A stretch of DNA of 64,000 bases. Origin: Nonomuraea africana (GTDB lineage Bacteria; Actinomycetota; Actinomycetes; Streptosporangiales; Streptosporangiaceae). Within the stretch, counting starts at the first letter, position 1. Every line of letters begins with the position of its first letter. The translations under genes were made by a program, and so were the position numbers. Below the pieces are notes generated by a model that saw only the letters and a program-made list of their open reading frames with translations, was not told the DNA's origin and ran no database searches. This document shows positions 24,802-32,589 of the stretch, one piece after another. Location of the stretch: positions 4,278,001-4,342,000 of the forward strand of contig NZ_JADBEF010000001.1 of the NCBI RefSeq assembly GCF_014873535.1, read 5' to 3'.

Positions 24802-25722
24802 CTATCCCTGCGCGCCGTTGATCACCGGGTCGGTGATGGCGCCGTCGGCGACGCCCCACTTGTCGAGGATCGACTTGTACGTCCCGTCGGCGATGGTCTC
24901 CTTGAGCGCGGCCAGCCAGGCGTCCTTGAAGGTGCCGGAGTTCTTGCCGATCGCGTAGCCGTACGGGGCGGTGTCGTAGGCCTGACCGATGATCTCCAGC
25001 TTGCCGGCGGTCTGCTTCACCGCGTAGCCGACGATGGGCGAGTCGGCGAGCATGCCGTCGATCTTGCCGGACACCAGGTCGGCGTTGACCTCGGTCTGCT
25101 GCTTGCGCACCACCTGGTCGATGGCGGGCTTGCCGGCCTTGACGCAGGCGTCGCTCTTGGCCTTGATGTCGTCCACCTGGACGGTGCCCTGCTGGACGCC
25201 GATCTTCTTGCCGCAGGCGTCTTCGGGGTTGACCCCCTTCGGGTTGCCCTTCTGGGCGGCCCACGCGGTGCCGGCGGAGTAGTAGGTGACGAAGTCGACG
25301 ACCTTCTCCCGCTCCTTGTTGTCGGTGAAGGAGGAGGCGCCGAGCTCGTACTTGCCGGACTGCAGGCCCGGGATGATCGTGTCGAAGCCGGCGTTCTGGA
25401 ACTCGGCGGTCAGGCCGAGCTTGCCCGCGACGGCCTCGACCAGCTCGACGTCCCAGCCCACGATCTTCTGCGAGGCCGGGTCGACCGACTCGTTCGGCGG
25501 GTAGGAGGCGTCCACGCCGACGATGAGCTTGCCGTCGGACTTGATCGCGTCGGGCACCATAGCCGCCAGAGTGTTCTCGGCGGCGGGCGCGGTCGGGGAC
25601 GCTCCGGTGCCGGCGGGTGTGGCGCCGGTTTCACCGCCCCCGCCCCCGCAGGCCGTGAGCGCCAGCGCGCCCGCGACGACGAACGTGCCAGCCGCCAGCG
25701 CGCGGCGGGAAAGAGTACCCAT
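24802..25722 (-). CDS. Polar amino-acid ABC transporter substrate-binding lipoprotein
   Basis: 306 residues from ATG 25722; a GTG at 25728 has better spacing from AAGGGGA and is a possible alternative. A lipoprotein signal with lipobox LALTAC ends near residue 25 and is followed by a Gly/Ala/Thr-rich tether. The SBP family 3 fold is marked by LIVGVDASYPP, VGWDVELVEAVAGKLG, LGASSFTDNKEREKVVDFV and ADSPIVGYAV. It captures a polar amino acid outside the membrane. First gene of the operon with permease and ATPase. Confidence 0.94.
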   Translation of the reverse strand: MGTLSRRALAAGTFVVAGALALTACGGGGGETGATPAGTGASPTAPAAENTLAAMVPDAIKSDGKLIVGVDASYPPNESVDPASQKIVGWDVELVEAVAGKLGLTAEFQNAGFDTIIPGLQSGKYELGASSFTDNKEREKVVDFVTYYSAGTAWAAQKGNPKGVNPEDACGKKIGVQQGTVQVDDIKAKSDACVKAGKPAIDQVVRKQQTEVNADLVSGKIDGMLADSPIVGYAVKQTAGKLEIIGQAYDTAPYGYAIGKNSGTFKDAWLAALKETIADGTYKSILDKWGVADGAITDPVINGAQG

Positions 25723-25908
25723 ACTCACAACGGTCCCCTTCGGTTCCGGGTCTTGTCGCAGAGATGCTCCCGCAAGCTTGTCACCAGGCAGATCACCGCT
25801 CAGACACAATCGGACAACTTCCTACAAGCGTAAGTCTTTCGGCATAGGCCGAATATCGTGCCAACCTCACTTGAGGGCGAAACCTGTCACATTGCCGCGC
25901 TTCCTCGT

Positions 25909-25920
25909 TACCGTTGCCAC
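25909..25920 (+). promoter_or_regulatory. Candidate -10 for a leaderless lipoprotein transcript
   Basis: TACCGT at 25909-25914 lies 6 nt before the GTG at 25921, with no ribosome-binding site in between. Confidence 0.4.
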
Positions 25921-26448
25921 GTGCGCCGATCTCTTCTCATCGCCTGCGTCGTGGCCGCGTTGACGTCGTGCGGCCCCGAACCGGAGAAACCGCAGACGAG
26001 ACCCACCTACGACCTGCCTCCGCGACAGGTCCGCGTCAACGAGACCCCGATCCACGCCGCCCCCGTGACCGACGGCGACGCGCGCTTCCAGGTGATCGGC
26101 CTGCAGTCCGGTCAGGCCAGCCTCTCAGGCAGCCACGCCGAATGGCCCGCCAAGGGGCAGTTCGTCACTGTCCGTGTCGTGGTGGAAAATCCGGGAAGAT
26201 CCACATCCAGGTTCGACGCACGCAAGCAGTTGCTGGTCACGGCGGACGGCCGCACGTTCCCCGTCGACGACACCGCCCAGATCACCAAGCGGCAGCCGAG
26301 AGAGATCTCCGTGGGCGCGGGCGTGCGCATCGAGATGGACCTCTGGTTCGACATCCCCAAGAACGCCCAGCCCGCCGCCGTCAAGCTGTACGGCGACCCG
26401 CCCATCGGCTATCCGAGCACCGAGGGCGTGCGGGTCCCCCTGAAATGA
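25921..26448 (+). CDS. DUF4352-like secreted lipoprotein
   Basis: 175 residues from GTG 25921, chosen because it places a lipoprotein signal (RRSLLIACVVAALTSC) at the N terminus. The mature part has the immunoglobulin-like DUF4352 pattern: GQFVTVRVVVENPGRSTSRFD, LLVTADGRTFPVDDTAQI and AGVRIEMDLWFDIPKNAQPAAVKLYG. These are extracellular proteins of unknown function. Divergent from the amino-acid transporter; the end is a shared terminator with the liv operon. Confidence 0.82.
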   Translation: MRRSLLIACVVAALTSCGPEPEKPQTRPTYDLPPRQVRVNETPIHAAPVTDGDARFQVIGLQSGQASLSGSHAEWPAKGQFVTVRVVVENPGRSTSRFDARKQLLVTADGRTFPVDDTAQITKRQPREISVGAGVRIEMDLWFDIPKNAQPAAVKLYGDPPIGYPSTEGVRVPLK

Positions 26449-26452
26449 GAAC

Positions 26453-26478
26453 GGCGGGGGCCGGCGAAGGCCCCCGCC
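26453..26478. terminator. Bidirectional terminator between the lipoprotein gene and livF
   Basis: Perfect 10-bp GC stem (GGCGGGGGCC at 26453-26462, complement at 26469-26478) with loop GGCGAA, 4 nt past the lipoprotein stop and 6 nt from the livF stop. No clear T-run on either side. Confidence 0.82.
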
Positions 26479-26484
26479 CTCCTC

Positions 26485-27219
26485 CTAGTGGTGACCGTTC
26501 GGGCTCGACTCGCCCAGGTCGCCGCCCAGGTAGGCGGCGCGCACGGCCGGGTCGTCGAGCAGCGTGCTCGCCTGCGCGCTCTTGACGATCTGGCCGACCT
26601 CCAGCACGTACGCCCGATGCGCCAGTTGCAGCGCCTGCTGGGCGTTCTGCTCCACCAGCAGGACCGTCACGCCTCTGCGGTTGATCTCCTCGATGATCTC
26701 GAAGATCTGCTTGACCAGCAGCGGTGCGAGGCCCATCGACGGCTCGTCGAGCAGCAGCACCTTCGGCTTGGCCATCAGCGCCCTGCCGATCGCCAGCATC
26801 TGCTGCTCACCGCCCGACATGGTGCCGGCGAACTGGGTGCGCCGCTCGGCGAGCCTGGGGAACAGCTCGTAGGCCTCGTTCAGCTCGGCGCTCACGTCAC
26901 CGGTGCGAGCGTAGGCGCCCATCAGCAGGTTGTCGTGCACCGTCATGCCGGGGAAGATGCCCCGGCCCTCGGGAGCCTGGCCGAGCCCGGCCTCGACGCG
27001 CTTGTGCCCCGGCATCTTGCTGATGTCCTGGCCGTCGAAGATCACCGATCCCGACGTCAGCGGGCGCAGGCCCGAGATGGTCTTCAGCGTGGTCGTCTTG
27101 CCGGCGCCGTTGGCACCGATCAGCGTGACGATCTCGCCCTCGTTCACCTCGACCGAGATGCCCTTGAGAGCCTCGATCTTGCCGTAGTGGACGTGGATGT
27201 CCTTGACCTCAAGAAGCAT
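26485..27219 (-). CDS. livF: Branched-chain amino-acid ABC transporter ATPase LivF
   Basis: 244 residues. Walker A LIGANGAGKTTTLK, Q-loop region LGQAPEGRGIFPGMTV, signature MSGGEQQMLAIGRALM, Walker B VLLLDEPSMGLAP and VLLVEQNAQQAL (His replaced by Gln after E-Q, typical of LivF). It works with LivG as the ATPase pair. The ATG overlaps the 3' end of livG by 11 nt. Last gene of a five-gene operon. Confidence 0.95.
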   Translation of the reverse strand: MLLEVKDIHVHYGKIEALKGISVEVNEGEIVTLIGANGAGKTTTLKTISGLRPLTSGSVIFDGQDISKMPGHKRVEAGLGQAPEGRGIFPGMTVHDNLLMGAYARTGDVSAELNEAYELFPRLAERRTQFAGTMSGGEQQMLAIGRALMAKPKVLLLDEPSMGLAPLLVKQIFEIIEEINRRGVTVLLVEQNAQQALQLAHRAYVLEVGQIVKSAQASTLLDDPAVRAAYLGGDLGESSPNGHH

Positions 27220-27994
27220 CTGCGGGTGCCCCCAAGTACGCCTCGATGACCCGAGGGTCGTTCCGCACCTCGTCGGGCAGCCCGTCCGCGATCTTCTCTC
27301 CGAAGTCGAGGACGGCGATGCGGTCACTGATGCCCATGACGAGGCTCATGTCGTGCTCGATCAGCAGGATCGTGCGTCCCGCGTCTCTGATGTTCCTGAT
27401 GAGCTGCTGCAGCGCTTCCTTCTCCGCCGGGTTCATGCCCGCCGCGGGCTCGTCGAGCAGCAGCAGCTTCGGGTTGGTCGCCAGCGCTCTGGCGATCTCG
27501 AGGCGGCGCTGGTCACCGTACGGCAGGTTCTTGGCGTAGTCGCCCGCCCGGTGGGAGACCCCGCAGAACTCCAGCAGCTCGTACGCCAGGGCCTTGCCCT
27601 CACGCTCGGCCTTGCGGTGCCAGGGCAGGCCGAGCGCGACGCTCACCATGCCGGCCCTGTGGTGCACGTCCGAGCCCACCATCACGTTCTCCAGCGCCGA
27701 CATGTTGTGGAACAGCCGGATGTTCTGGAACGTGCGGGCGATGCCCTTCTTGGTGATCTTGAAGCGCTTGACGCCGCTGATCCGCTCGTCCTGGAAGCGC
27801 ACCTCGCCCTCGGTCGGGTGGTAGACGCCGGTGACCACGTTGAACACCGTGGTCTTGCCCGCGCCGTTCGGGCCGATGAGCGCGAAGATCTCGCCCTCGT
27901 TCACCGTCAGGTTCACCCCGCGCAGCGCCGTCACACCGCCGAAACGCATGGTCAGCGAGCGGAGCTCGAGCAGGGCCTGCTTCTCCTCGGTCAT
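27209..27994 (-). CDS. livG: Branched-chain amino-acid ABC transporter ATPase LivG
   Basis: 261 residues. Walker A LIGPNGAGKTTVFNVVTG, ARTFQNIRLFHNMSALENVMVG, a signature-like LPYGDQRRLEIARAL, Walker B LLLLDEPAAGMNP and switch IEHDMSLVMGIS, all characteristic of LivG. Start overlaps the livM stop by 4 nt. Confidence 0.95.
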   Translation of the reverse strand: MTEEKQALLELRSLTMRFGGVTALRGVNLTVNEGEIFALIGPNGAGKTTVFNVVTGVYHPTEGEVRFQDERISGVKRFKITKKGIARTFQNIRLFHNMSALENVMVGSDVHHRAGMVSVALGLPWHRKAEREGKALAYELLEFCGVSHRAGDYAKNLPYGDQRRLEIARALATNPKLLLLDEPAAGMNPAEKEALQQLIRNIRDAGRTILLIEHDMSLVMGISDRIAVLDFGEKIADGLPDEVRNDPRVIEAYLGAPADAS

Positions 27995-29142
27995 TTGTCA
28001 GCCCCCTCGACCGCTTCCGCCTTCGTTTCGGGCCCGGCCACCTCGGCCCCCAGACTGCCCATGCCGCCTGTGCCCCCCTTCAGTTCAGCCTTGCGCTGTC
28101 TGGAAGGCAAGAGGCCCTCGGGCTTGAAGATCATCAGAGCGACCAGCACCGCACCGAAGATCAGCATGCGGTACTCCTGCAGGCCGCGGAAGCGCTCGGG
28201 CAGCCACGCGACGATGAACGCGCCCAGCATGACGCCGGGCAGGTTGCCCGCGCCGCCCATGACCACCGCGGCCAGAATCGTCGCCGACAGCAGGAACAGG
28301 AAGTCGTTCGGGTTGATCGAGATGACCTTGGCCGCCCAGACCACGCCCATCGCGCCACCGATGGAGGCGCCGATGGCGAAGGCGAGCATCTTGAACCGGA
28401 ACGTCGGGACGCCCATGACCTCGGCGGCGTCCTCGTCCTCGCGGATGGCCGCCCACGCCCTGCCGACGCGGCTCTTCTCCCAGCGCTTGACCAGGATGAT
28501 CACGATGACCGCCAGCGCGACCAGCATGTAGTAGTACGGCCTCGGGTCGAGCACGCCGTACTTGAAGATCTCGACGCCGAAGAGCTCGACACCCTCGATG
28601 CTGGGCGGGTGCGGGATGCCGCGGATGCCGTTCGGGCCACCGATCGCGTCGGTGTTGCGGGCCGTGAGGCGGATGATCTCACCGAAGCCCAGCGTGACGA
28701 TCGCCAGGTAGTCGCCGCGCAACCGCAGCGTCGGCGCACCCAGGACGACGCCGGAAAGGGCGCAGATCAGGATCCCGACGACCAGGATCTCCCAGAAGTT
28801 CCACCCGAGCCTGGTGCCCAGCATGCCCATCGCGTAGCCGCCCACCGCGTAGAAGGCGACGTACCCGAGGTCGAGCAGGCCGGCCTGACCGACCACCACG
28901 TTCAGGCCGATGGCCAGCACCACGAAGGTGCCGATCGGGAAGAACAGCACGCTCGCCCAGTCGGAGTACGGCGACATGATCGGCGCGAGCGAGTCGGAGG
29001 GCAGCAGGAGGGCTCCGACGATGAGCAGCACGTAGACCGCCCAGCGCTGCCACCAGGGGGCGGCCACCCACCTGTCGTGCATGCCGTCGGCGAAGGTGCT
29101 CCAACGCGAACGGAAACGGGACAGTGCATTCATCTGGTTCAT
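27991..29142 (-). CDS. livM: Branched-chain amino-acid ABC transporter permease LivM
   Basis: 383 residues with around eight to ten TM helices. LivM-family hallmarks are GLNVVVGQAGLLDLGYVAFYAVGGY, LRLRGDYLAIVTLGFGEIIRL, NGIRGIP and MGGAGNLPGVMLGAF. The N-terminal ~35 residues and a C-terminal ~35-residue Glu/Lys/Gly tail are cytosolic extensions. Overlaps livH by 4 nt. Confidence 0.94.
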   Translation of the reverse strand: MNQMNALSRFRSRWSTFADGMHDRWVAAPWWQRWAVYVLLIVGALLLPSDSLAPIMSPYSDWASVLFFPIGTFVVLAIGLNVVVGQAGLLDLGYVAFYAVGGYAMGMLGTRLGWNFWEILVVGILICALSGVVLGAPTLRLRGDYLAIVTLGFGEIIRLTARNTDAIGGPNGIRGIPHPPSIEGVELFGVEIFKYGVLDPRPYYYMLVALAVIVIILVKRWEKSRVGRAWAAIREDEDAAEVMGVPTFRFKMLAFAIGASIGGAMGVVWAAKVISINPNDFLFLLSATILAAVVMGGAGNLPGVMLGAFIVAWLPERFRGLQEYRMLIFGAVLVALMIFKPEGLLPSRQRKAELKGGTGGMGSLGAEVAGPETKAEAVEGADK

Positions 29143-30107
29143 GCGCGCGCCTGCTGAAGTGATTCACCGAGAAGACCGGTGGGCCGGAACATCAGGACCA
29201 AGACGAGGACCGTGAACGAAATCACGTGCTTCCAGTCGGAGCCGAAGATGATGGCGCCATAGTTCTCCACCAACCCCAGCGTGATTCCACCGACCAGCGC
29301 TCCGCGAAGGTTTCCGATACCGCCCAGAACCGCGGCCGTGAACGCTTTGATGCCGAAGAGGAAACCGATGTAGTAGTTGGTGTTCTCATATGCGAGCAGA
29401 TACAGCGCTCCCGCCACGCCGGCCATCGCGCCGCCGATGAGGAACGTCATCTGGACGATCTTGTTGATGTCGACGCCCATGAGCACGGCAGCCTCGGGGT
29501 TTTGCGCCGTCGCCCTGATGCCACGGCCGATCTTGGTCCTGTTGACCAGCCGCTCCAGCGCGATCATCATCCCGATCGCCGCGACCACCACGAAGACCTG
29601 GTGCGTCAGCACCGGGTGGCCGAAGATCGAGAACAGCTCCGTCCGGTCCATGATGCGCGGCAGGCCCATCTGGATGCGGCCGCGCTCGGGCCGGTCGAAG
29701 ACCGTGGGGATGACCAGGAGCGCGAACAGCTCCTGCAGGAAGATGGAGGCGCCGATGGCCGAGATGAGCGCGGCCAGGCGCGAGGCGCCCCGTTTACGCA
29801 GCGGCCGGTAGGCGATCCGTTCGAGCGCCGCCGCCGTGCCCGCCGAGGCGAGCGCACCAGCCGCGATCATGGCGACGATCAGCCCGACGAGGGCGATGCC
29901 GGTGAGTGGAGTGTTGATGCCGAACGCGAACGGCACGACCATCGCGCCGAACGTGCCGATCATGAAAACTTCGGAGTGCGCGAAGTTGATGAGCCGCAGC
30001 ACGCCGTACACCATCGTGTATCCGAGCGCGATCAGCGCGTAAATGGATCCGAAGGCGAGGCCGTCGATCGTCTGCGGCCAGAACTGAGCAAAAAAGTCAT
30101 TGAACAC
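29139..30107 (-). CDS. livH: Branched-chain amino-acid ABC transporter permease LivH
   Basis: 322 residues from GTG 30107. Motifs include DGLAFGSIYALIALGYTMVYGVLRLINFAHSEVFMIGTF near the N terminus, RGIRATAQNPEAAVLMGVDI and AAVLGGIGNLRGALVGGITLGLVE. It forms the inner-membrane channel with LivM. Separated from livJ by 136 nt that contain secondary structure, so its level relative to the binding protein may be set by partial termination or processing. Confidence 0.95.
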   Translation of the reverse strand: MFNDFFAQFWPQTIDGLAFGSIYALIALGYTMVYGVLRLINFAHSEVFMIGTFGAMVVPFAFGINTPLTGIALVGLIVAMIAAGALASAGTAAALERIAYRPLRKRGASRLAALISAIGASIFLQELFALLVIPTVFDRPERGRIQMGLPRIMDRTELFSIFGHPVLTHQVFVVVAAIGMMIALERLVNRTKIGRGIRATAQNPEAAVLMGVDINKIVQMTFLIGGAMAGVAGALYLLAYENTNYYIGFLFGIKAFTAAVLGGIGNLRGALVGGITLGLVENYGAIIFGSDWKHVISFTVLVLVLMFRPTGLLGESLQQARA

Positions 30108-30142
30108 GTGACGATTACCACTTCTAGGCGAGGGTTCTCCTG

Positions 30143-30156
30143 CACTGCCGGCAGTG
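30143..30156. repeat. 14-bp perfect palindrome in the livJ-livH spacer
   Basis: CACTGCCGGCAGTG is fully self-complementary. A second potential stem follows nearby (GGGAGCG at 30167-30173 with CGCTCCC at about 30192-30198). Either could act as an mRNA processing or attenuation site between the abundant binding protein and the membrane components. Confidence 0.6.
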
Positions 30157-30243
30157 GATGCGCGAAGGGAGCGAGACCGCTAGCGGCGATCCCGCTCCCC
30201 GCGTGCCATCTACCCGATCTGACCTGAGACAGGCGGGAGACCG

Positions 30244-31449
30244 TTACCCGAGCTTGGCCTCGGAGGCCTTGCCCAGCAGGGAGATGTTCCCACCCTTGAT
30301 CTGGTACATGTAAATGTCCTTGGCCACGACCTCGCCGTTGGCCTCGAACTTCACCTGCTTGGAGACGCCGGGGAAGTCCACCGTCGAGATGAAGGTGTTG
30401 ATGTCCTCGGCGGTGACCTTGCCGGCCTTGATCGCCTCGATGAAGACGGTCGCGGCGTCGAAGCCCTCGGTGGCGTAGATCGCCGGGTCGGCGCTGAAGG
30501 CGGCCTTGTAGTCGGTCGCGAACTTCTTGACCTTCTCGTCGGTCACGTCAGGCGTGGCCACGTAGCAGGGGCAGCCGACCAGCGCGCCTTCGGCGTTGGC
30601 CGCACCGGCGCCCTCGACCAGGCCCTTGTCCAGCGAGCCGTCGCCGCTGAAGAACTTGGCGTCCTTGACGCCCTTGTCCCTCAGCTGCTTGAGCAGCGGG
30701 CCGGCCGCCGCGTAGTAGCCGCCGAAGAAGATGGCGTCGGGCTTGCCGGCCGCCACCTTGTTGACCACCGAGGAGAAGTCGCTCTCCGCGGGGTCGAGCG
30801 AGTCGTCGGTGACCGTCACGCCCTTGGACTTCAGCTGCGCGCGGACCGCGTCGGCCAGCGGCTTGCCGTACTCGGACTTGTCGTCGATGACGAAGACGTT
30901 CTTGGCCGCGGCCGCGCCGGCGATGAAGTCGGCGATGCCGGGACCCTGCACGGCGTCGTTCGGCAGGACGCGGTGCCAGAACTTCCAGCCGTTCTGAGCC
31001 AGCGCGGCGTTGGTCGCCGACGCCGAGACGCTGGGAATCTTGGCCTCTTCGAGAACCGGCGCGACCTGGGCGGACTCACCGGAGAACGCCGGACCGATCA
31101 GCGCGACGATCTTGTCGGTCTTGATGGCCTGCTGGGCGAGACCGACGGCCTTGGTGGCGTCGGCCTGGCTGTCGTACTCGACCATCTCGATCTTGACCTT
31201 GGGATTGGTCGCGTTGTACTGGTCGATGGCCAGCTTCGCGCCGTTCCTGGGCGGGATGACAATGCCGGCGTTCGAACCAGTCAGGTCGCCCATGAAGCCA
31301 ATCTTGACGGAGGTGGGCGCCGCTTCCCCTCCACCGGTGGCAGTCCCCTCACCGGGGGTTCCAGACCCACCGCCACAGGCGGCCAGGCCGAGCGTGAGTG
31401 CCATACCAACGGCAAGCGCGCCGCCGAAGCGAGCAATCTTTGGCCGCAA
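30244..31449 (-). CDS. livJ: Branched-chain amino-acid ABC transporter binding lipoprotein
   Basis: 401 residues from TTG 31449, supported by AAAGGAAGG 5-6 nt upstream. Lipoprotein signal with lipobox LGLAAC and a Gly/Thr-rich tether precede the periplasmic-binding-protein type 1 fold (VKIGFMGDLTGSNAGI, LIGPAFSGESAQVAPVLEEAKIPSVSASATNAAL, DAIFFGGYYAAAGPLLKQL). First gene of the liv operon. The long leader (about 160 nt) contains small hairpins. Confidence 0.94.
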   Translation of the reverse strand: MRPKIARFGGALAVGMALTLGLAACGGGSGTPGEGTATGGGEAAPTSVKIGFMGDLTGSNAGIVIPPRNGAKLAIDQYNATNPKVKIEMVEYDSQADATKAVGLAQQAIKTDKIVALIGPAFSGESAQVAPVLEEAKIPSVSASATNAALAQNGWKFWHRVLPNDAVQGPGIADFIAGAAAAKNVFVIDDKSEYGKPLADAVRAQLKSKGVTVTDDSLDPAESDFSSVVNKVAAGKPDAIFFGGYYAAAGPLLKQLRDKGVKDAKFFSGDGSLDKGLVEGAGAANAEGALVGCPCYVATPDVTDEKVKKFATDYKAAFSADPAIYATEGFDAATVFIEAIKAGKVTAEDINTFISTVDFPGVSKQVKFEANGEVVAKDIYMYQIKGGNISLLGKASEAKLG

Positions 31450-31610
31450 GGCTGCCTTCCTTTCGCCTGATCCTTGTCAGGACCGGATTCACAGAGTCAT
31501 TCCAGAGAGGGATGACCCAGGGGGTTGTGACGGTTAGTACAGCCAGGAGATGTCACGGGTTGGTACAGTGCACACCCTCGTTACCGCTTCGTTATTACAC
31601 CGATCCTTTA

Positions 31611-31638
31611 CGGCTATCGCAGCGAATTCAAAGGTCAA
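31611..31638 (-). promoter_or_regulatory. Possible liv operon promoter
   Basis: On the minus strand TTGACC (31638-31633) and TAGCCG (31616-31611) are spaced by 16 nt. The -35 is good and the -10 weak. It would give a leader of roughly 155 nt. Confidence 0.33.
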
Positions 31639-31750
31639 ACGACCGTAAAGGAACGTTCCACGATGCGAAACGAACTCTGGACGCCTCCGCACAACCCACA
31701 CCACGATGATGTGAGACGCGGAAACCTGGTCGGAGGCTCGCCGAGGAAGG

Positions 31751-32335
31751 TCAGGAGTGCTTCGTGGCGTCGTCCACGACGATCTGCGCGACCTCCCGCA
31801 TGCTCAGCCGCCGGTCCATCGACGCCTTCTGGATCCAGCGGAAGGCCTGCGGCTCGGTCCAGCCGTGCTGGGCCATCAGCAGCCCCTTGGCCCGCTCGAC
31901 CAACTTCCTGGTCTCCAGCCGGCCCGACAGGGACGACACCTCGGCCGCCAGCGCGACCATCTCCTCGTGCCTGCTGACCGCCATCTCGATCGCGGGCACC
32001 AGGTCGGCCTTGGTGAACGGCTTCACCAGGTAGGCCATGGCGCCGGCGTCGCGCGCCCGCTCGACCAGGTCGCGCTGCGAGAAGGCGGTGAGGATGAGAC
32101 AGGGGGCGATCCTGTCGGCCACGATCCGCTCCGCCGCCGAGATGCCGTCGAGGATCGGCATCTTCACGTCCAAGATGACCAGGTCGGGACGGAGCTCGGT
32201 GGCCAGCTTGATCGCGTGCTCGCCGTCACCGGCCTCCCCCACGACGACGTAGCCGTCCTCCTGGAGCATCTCCTTGAGGTCGAGGCGGATCAGTGCCTCG
32301 TCTTCCGCGATCACCACTCGCCGCTGCGTACTCAC
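31751..32335 (-). CDS. pdtaR: ANTAR-domain response regulator, PdtaR type
   Basis: 194 residues from GTG 32335. Receiver domain: VVIAEDEALIRLD, phosphoacceptor Asp in DLVILDVKMPILDG, LTAFSQ (Thr) and YLVKPFTKADL (Lys). The C-terminal ANTAR RNA-binding domain is LVERAKGLLMAQHGWTEPQAFRWIQKASMDRRLSMREVAQIVV. Orthologous in architecture and neighbourhood to mycobacterial PdtaR (Rv1626), an antiterminator that binds paired hexaloop hairpins in nascent RNA. Its cognate kinase (PdtaS type) is not in this window. Leaderless: TAGTCT lies 7 nt before the GTG. Confidence 0.93.
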   Translation of the reverse strand: MSTQRRVVIAEDEALIRLDLKEMLQEDGYVVVGEAGDGEHAIKLATELRPDLVILDVKMPILDGISAAERIVADRIAPCLILTAFSQRDLVERARDAGAMAYLVKPFTKADLVPAIEMAVSRHEEMVALAAEVSSLSGRLETRKLVERAKGLLMAQHGWTEPQAFRWIQKASMDRRLSMREVAQIVVDDATKHS

Positions 32336-32342
32336 GAGCAGA

Positions 32343-32348
32343 AGACTA
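32343..32348 (-). promoter_or_regulatory. -10 element of pdtaR (leaderless)
   Basis: TAGTCT on the minus strand, 7 nt upstream of the GTG start, with no Shine-Dalgarno between them. Confidence 0.5.
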
Positions 32349-32443
32349 CCGACGTCCGCTAGATTAGATCCACGCTGGCGTCCCCGGGCTGGTCCTGTGC
32401 GGCTTGTAGACTCCAGCCCAAGATTCGGACATGTCCGAAGAAC

Positions 32444-32517
32444 GCCCCGATAGACCAATCGGCAGAGTCGATGGACTCAAAATCCATTCAGTGTGGGTTC
32501 GAATCCCACTCGGGGCA
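32444..32517 (+). tRNA. tRNA-Leu (anticodon CAA), short variable loop
   Basis: Cloverleaf read by eye: acceptor GCCCCGA/TCGGGGC, D stem GAC/GTC around an 11-base loop containing GGCAGA, anticodon stem ATGGA/TCCAT with loop CTCAAAA (anticodon CAA, Leu), a variable region of only TCAGT, and T arm GTGGG-TTCGAAT-CCCAC. Discriminator is A; CCA is not encoded. The D arm looks Leu-like (class II), but the long variable arm expected of tRNA-Leu is missing. Isotype is therefore less certain than the tRNA itself. Confidence 0.88.
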
Positions 32518-32524
32518 CCGCGAT

Positions 32525-32548
32525 CGGCCCGGCCTTCCGACCGGGCCG
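32525..32548 (+). terminator. Hairpin terminator after the tRNA
   Basis: CGGCCCGG (32525-32532) pairs with CCGGGCCG (32541-32548) across an 8-base loop, starting 7 nt after the tRNA 3' end. Followed by TCT rather than a long T-run. Confidence 0.65.
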
Positions 32549-32589
32549 TCTCCGTAGGCGGCCCGAGCCGTCGGTGACACGTCCACGGC

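Noticed and set aside
25723..25920. Riboswitch or T-box upstream of the amino-acid transporter.
   Set aside because: No conserved riboswitch core or long stem was found; only a short divergent promoter region is apparent.
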